From Saccharum officinarum (taxonomy: Eukaryota; Streptophyta; Magnoliopsida; Poales; Poaceae): a DNA stretch of 64,000 bases. Made by a program: the position numbers and the translations under genes. A model generated the notes under the pieces. The model saw nothing but the letters and a program-made list of their open reading frames with translations, did not search any database and was not told where the DNA came from. The stretch is taken from positions 6,795,451-6,859,450 of the forward strand of contig CM036209.1 of the NCBI GenBank assembly GCA_020631735.1, given 5' to 3'. Every line of letters begins with the position of its first letter. Position 1 is the first letter of the stretch. Below, in pieces: positions 59,872-64,000 of this stretch.

Positions 59872-60919
59872 AGAGTGGAGAGGCAGCAGGAATTTTTAAA
59901 AATGCATCTCTATCTCAACCGTTTTTTTATTCATATTCGAATCCATATTCTATTCGATGACATATTCGTATCCCGCAAAAAATCGATATTCAACTAAGAG
60001 CATCTCCAAGCGTTCCCAATAATTTTTTTTCAAAACCATAGAGTTTGCGACTCGCTAAAAATTGTTGAGAGCAATAAATAAGACCATCTCTAACAATTTT
60101 TAATAATATATTCACTTCTAAAATGTAGAAAACAATTTTACATCAGGATTCCTATACTATTTCTAAATTATTCTAAGTATTTTTATATATTATTTCTCTC
60201 TGGTACATTTGTATCAGCAATCCTTTCTCACTCTTTATTCTTTCCCATGCTCTTTCACCTTTAGATTGGCCTATGGATACGCACGTCTCACACACGCGAG
60301 TATATCCGTGCTACCTCTATTTTTCCAAACGCGGGAAAATTGGAAGGTGGGACCGGGAACTATTGGAGATGAATTTTTCTATTTTTGCTAAAAATCCTAG
60401 ATTGAGAGGCTTTATTAGAAACTCTCGGAGTATATCTGAAATCTATCTGTATGCGTACCAGCATCAGCACAGTAGCATTGTTCCTCAAAGAGAGCACACG
60501 TAGACACCAGTAATGCATAGACAGCTCGAGTTACTATTACTAACAATCTATATTAATGGAATTAATGCCCAGAGAAATAGTTTTTCACAAGCTAAGACAT
60601 GTTTAATGATTAGCTTCGGCGACAGGGGCCCTCCCGAAGAACCAGCAATCTATATTAAGTTTTGAACTTCCATGCAACAGATGTTATATACATGGGCCCA
60701 AAAAATGAAGAACCTATCACAGAAGTGCCAAACCAAATAGATTTTCATCACGGGGCTCCAGAGTCCAGAGAGCAAAGAGCATCTTTGTAGTTTTCACTTT
60801 TCCTAACTTCTAATTCTAAACCATGCAATATACTAAGCGTTTTTTACATGGTAGGAAGCAGGGGTGAACTAGCATGAATTTTGAGTGGCGGCCTATCACT
60901 GATGGACCTCTATTAAGGT
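59872..60919. other. Inverted-copy noncoding sequence
   Basis: Reverse complement of about 20970-22010 of unit A. No gene is recognised. Confidence 0.5.
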
Positions 60920-61171
60920 ATAGGCTGTGTTTAGTTCCTCCAAAAAGCACTATGCAAAAAAAAAAGATTCCCCGTCACATCAAACTAGCAATACATGCAT
61001 GGAGTACTAAATATAGATGAAATTAAAAACTAATTATACAGCTTGGTTGTACTTTGCGAGACGAACGTTTTGAATCTAATTAGTCAATGGTTGGATACTA
61101 TTTGCCAAATAAAGCCAAAACGTGCTACAGTACATTTTTCACCCTTTTTCACGGAACTAAACACATCCATA
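60920..61171. mobile_element. Private 246-bp Tourist-like MITE with ATA duplication
   Basis: The element 60923-61168 starts GGCTGTGTTTAGTTCC and ends GGAACTAAACACATCC (inverted), flanked by ATA at 60920-60922 and 61169-61171. Units A and B have the empty site (AGGTATATTTTC on the same strand). The 3-bp duplication fits the PIF/Harbinger-Tourist class. Confidence 0.88.
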
Positions 61172-61756
61172 TTTTCTTTGGAAACCCAGAATTCGAGGGG
61201 GGGCACGTGCCCCCGCTCCTTGTGTATTGGATCCGCCCCTTCTATGAGTAGACAGATGTCATTCAAGGAACTTTTGTGCTCTTATGCCTCCTCTCTTCTA
61301 GTTGTGATGCCTCGTTCAGCACGATAATGCAACTGCCTGCATGTACAATGTTGTCAGCCAATCAGGGCAGCATCAGGTTGGTCACACATCCACATCGACA
61401 AACTGTGAAACAAACACAGGGAAAGAAGAATCAGCTACATTGGAGTGTTCCTTTTGTTTTAGACAGATGGAATAAACAAAAACTATCCTGGGCTCTACAG
61501 CTACATTTGAGTGATATATTTGGGGCCTATTAAGGGCTTTTCATGAACAAGAAACATAGACTGTAACAATTGATTGCTGCCCTAAAATCTGTCTTCGAAG
61601 GCAGAGTCACCACGTTTCCTTGCATCCAACATATCCCTCATCCGCTGTGTCCATTCTTGAAAAGATAGCTGCAGAATGGAGAATGATGCCGATTTCATAG
61701 ATCCTACGAGACAGAAATATTGGAACCAGAATGCACTCATTTATTTTACCTCATTG
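61172..61756. other. Inverted-copy noncoding sequence
   Basis: Reverse complement of about 20359-20957 of unit A. No gene is recognised. Confidence 0.5.
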
Positions 61757-61934
61757 CTCCCTTCGTCATCTCTGTAATGTGTTGTAAACAGGATCTGATG
61801 GATGGCAGTTAGGTCCATTATCACTTTTCGAGAAGTTAAATATTTTTAACTAGAGATATCACTCAAATGGAGTCACTTAAGAAAGTTTGATCAGCATGAA
61901 TCCCATAGTGACTCTTTTTATGAGACGAAGGGGG
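61757..61934. mobile_element. Stowaway-type MITE, inverted copy
   Basis: 178 bp, reverse complement of the unit A element. One terminus now reads GACGAAGGGGG and is followed by TA. Confidence 0.82.
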
Positions 61935-62246
61935 TAGGCAATAGACATTCCTTTTGGAAGTTTGAGATGCCAGGATGGCTGGCCACGATGGCAAGGTATT
62001 TCGTCCATATTCGACGGCTCGCCGTGTACGAAGACACAGTTGCGATACGTATGATGTAGCTCTGATGCTAATAAGACTCGCTAATGAAGAGTGTGGAAAA
62101 TAATTAGAATGGCTTAAACCTTTAGACCATCGGCAATTATATTTATTATATAGTCGGCATAATTGATACATATGTCCTAGGAGGACTTTTGATACATGAC
62201 CGAGTAGGAATCTAAAGTCTATTATATTTATTTCTAATCGTAATAT
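61935..62246. other. Inverted-copy noncoding sequence
   Basis: Reverse complement of about 19868-20180 of unit A. No gene is recognised. Confidence 0.5.
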
Positions 62247-63555
62247 GAGTTTTGCTCCGGTGATCCTTTCCTGAAAATTTGCACGAATATTAAAGCAGCG
62301 GGGTAATTAATTTTAGTTAATTTCTCCATGGGTTTCGTCTGGGCCAGTCCGTCCCATGTCCAGCCCAGGCCCAGCCGCCGTCCACCCACACCTAGCACAG
62401 ATGATTCCTACTTGGTCTGGAGTCCGATCGATTTCTTCCATGTGGAATAGTCGCGTGCGCACGTCTTATCCTCTAGGAACGCCATTGGATGGATGGTGGG
62501 TGGTGGCGGTAGGCTGCGGACTGCGGTGGCAGACGGGCGGCTGCAGCGATGGTGGACTGACGGTCGGTGGCGGCACCACCCAGCGACGAGGCGACGACCG
62601 AGGACAGTCGCCTTCGTCGTCCACCGTTGTACTTCCACAGTTCCACGGCGCCGCCTTGGCCAGTGCATAGTTCACACCCCCTGTACAGAGGTGCAGTGTG
62701 CCGTTCTGTTTGTTCTCTTTAATCTCCAAACAACTGCGTGAGAAAATATGAGTTGCTACAATGTGTTGCACGTAGTACACACCACATTGATCATCTAGTC
62801 CTTCCTACACGCAAAAAATTAAACTCATGACACTCATTTTCTTAAGGAGAGGTACATGGTTGACATGTGCTGAAAATTCTCGTAGATTGCCACATCAATT
62901 GTCTAATCATGAAAACCTTGTACAGAACTCACATACCAAGTCCTGCATCAAATGGTTTTTCATATGCATCTCAAGTGGGATATTTGGCACAAGTCACTGT
63001 CAGTCTCAGGAGGGTGATCAGTTACGCTATGACAATTAAGTCAGGCCTCTAATGTGCAAAGTTAGCACCATAGCAATGTTCAGCAGTTTCCTTTCCAAAT
63101 CAAGAGAGGTAGTACTTTGCAAGCATAGAATGCTGCTAAGCCCGAGGCATATACACCGCGCCAATGATTCGATTATGGGTTACATAAAAATGATTCGATT
63201 ATGGAGGGTGCTGCCGCCGTCCCTCGCCCCTCACTGCCGCGCATGCCCGCGTCCCGCGCTCGAGCCTGGGGCTGCGCCCGCGCGACACCGAGGTCTGGCA
63301 GCCTTCGTGTGGTGGCGGCGCCGCCTCTCCGCGCTCTGTTGCCATCGGCGGTTAAGACGCGCGACTATTACGATCTAAGAAATTCGGACTTGAAGCATGG
63401 AATTCTCTGGAGTCTGGACTGGACTGGGTGGGCAGCGGCTGGACCTGGGTTGGACATGGGTAGGGTCGGGTCCAAACTAAACCCGACAAAATTAATTTCC
63501 TGGCTGCTTTAATATTCGTGCAAATCTTTTTGAAAGGACCACCGGAGCGAAACTC
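62247..63555. mobile_element. Private 1.3-kb element with long terminal inverted repeats
   Basis: 1,309 bp absent from units A and B. The left end GAGTTTTGCTCCGGTGATCC and the right end, inverted, GAGTTTCGCTCCGGTGGTCC match. Similarity continues inward for about 150 bp (ATTTGCACGAATATTAAAGC; CCCATGTCCA.CCCAGG). Flanks are TAT at 62244-62246 and TAA at 63556-63558, a possible decayed 3-bp duplication. Long TIRs suggest a MULE, but the flanks do not give a 9-bp duplication; PIF/Harbinger is the alternative. Inside are GC-rich segments (62480-62670, 63195-63350) and a central AT-balanced part with no transposase. Confidence 0.75.
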
Positions 63556-63817
63556 TAAGTATATGTACTTCTAACATTCTATCTTCATAGCAGCGAGAGC
63601 AAAACAAAAGATTGTGTGACTAGATTTAAAGTCTTGTAGTACCGCCATATATTATTCTATACCTCGCCATCATCAAATGCATGTTTGAAATATGGTCCGG
63701 CATCTAGAACCACGCCTCTCTCCATTGGGAACTTTCAAATAGATTCGGGCGGATTTCCCTTGAATGCTTGGTGATCGTTTCCTTCATTGCACACACACCC
63801 AGTTATTCAATCAGATG
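63556..63817. other. Inverted-copy sequence up to the CATCTG breakpoint
   Basis: Reverse complement of 19604 to about 19866 of unit A, ending CAGATG at 63812-63817. It is noncoding. Confidence 0.8.
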
Positions 63818-64000
63818 CTCGGGCGGCAAGAGCCCCCCTCCCCGCCGCCCCAACTCCACCGCTCCCATCCCCTCGCCGCTGCCAGAGGGCGCCGCCGGGT
63901 TGCCCGTGCGGCTCCTAGGATGGGGGCGGCGAGGCCTCTACGCCCAGGCGTGGGTCACGAGCTCTCTGTGCGGGGAGCATGCTCGGGGGCCTGGCTCTCG
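63818..64000. mobile_element. GC-rich sequence, probably the 5' end of a LINE
   Basis: Immediately beyond the CAGATG breakpoint the sequence becomes very GC-rich (CTCGGGCGGCAAGAGCC, then runs of CCGCC). This is the style of grass LINE 5' untranslated regions. It continues past the window edge. With the poly(T) end at 55918 it would bracket one LINE insertion at CATCTG. Confidence 0.4.

Larger units (their letters stand above)
56395..63817 (-). repeat. Right part of the third repeat unit, in inverted orientation (D)
   Basis: The reverse complement of 63817 to about 56720 matches unit A from CATCTG (19604) to 25164; 56395-56720 extends the LINE beyond the Sirevirus site. Divergence from A and B is similar to that of unit C. 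It carries two private insertions (60923-61168 and 62247-63555) and no Sirevirus at the A/B site. Together C and D make one complete unit. Confidence 0.88.

Overview
The window is plant nuclear DNA from a grass, most likely a panicoid/Andropogoneae species of the sorghum, sugarcane or maize group. The evidence is CACTA, Sirevirus (Opie/Ji-like) and long solo-LTR elements, Stowaway/Tourist-type MITEs, an Au-like SINE, GT-AG introns and a group III WRKY gene. It is a draft-assembly region dominated by nested transposable elements, with one run of 100 N (56187-56286). Only one ordinary host gene is convincing.

Layout. 1-7916 is the 3' part of a decayed two-gene CACTA transposon. It holds a TNP2-type transposase, then a second gene with a plant transposase domain, a proline-rich linker and a C48 (Ulp1-like) peptidase, then subterminal repeats and a CACTA terminus. 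A degenerate tandem repeat (7917-8245) and a minus-strand LTR fragment (about 8254-9246) follow. 9247-12660 shows no gene. A three-exon group III WRKY gene lies at 12757-14060 with a TATA box; it carries one apparent 1-bp frameshift inside the zinc finger and an 88-bp AT repeat in intron 2. 14061-17524 holds the WRKY 3' flank, a strong short hairpin and an LTR-like stretch.

From 17525 onward the window is mostly one repeated unit of about 14.4 kb. The unit consists of a 387-bp tandem duplication, an Au-like SINE, a Stowaway MITE, a Tourist-like MITE, the 5' end of a BIG-type (Sec7 ARF-GEF) gene with its first intron, a LINE-like element that seems to carry only ORF1, and a 5'-truncated minus-strand Sirevirus. 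Unit A is 17525-31891. Unit B is 31892-53846 and carries two later LTR-type insertions with perfect 5-bp target duplications (43940-48504 and 48801-51717). A third, more diverged copy is split: its left part is 53847-55917 and its right part lies beyond the N gap in reverse orientation (56395-63817). Both broken ends sit at the same CATCTG hexamer and are attached to what look like the two ends of one LINE. The inversion may therefore be an assembly orientation error, or a real rearrangement at an old LINE insertion.

The genes do not form a pathway. What the window records is a history: a host gene 5' end was hit by a LINE, the LINE by a Sirevirus, the Sirevirus decayed, the composite was tandemly duplicated, and the copies then took private insertions and stop codons. 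I found no evidence for a new defence or enzymatic system. The most unusual items are the ORF1-only LINE-like element, a cluster of 11 TGACGTCA palindromes inside a solo LTR, the split and inverted third unit, and a 1.3-kb long-TIR element of uncertain class.
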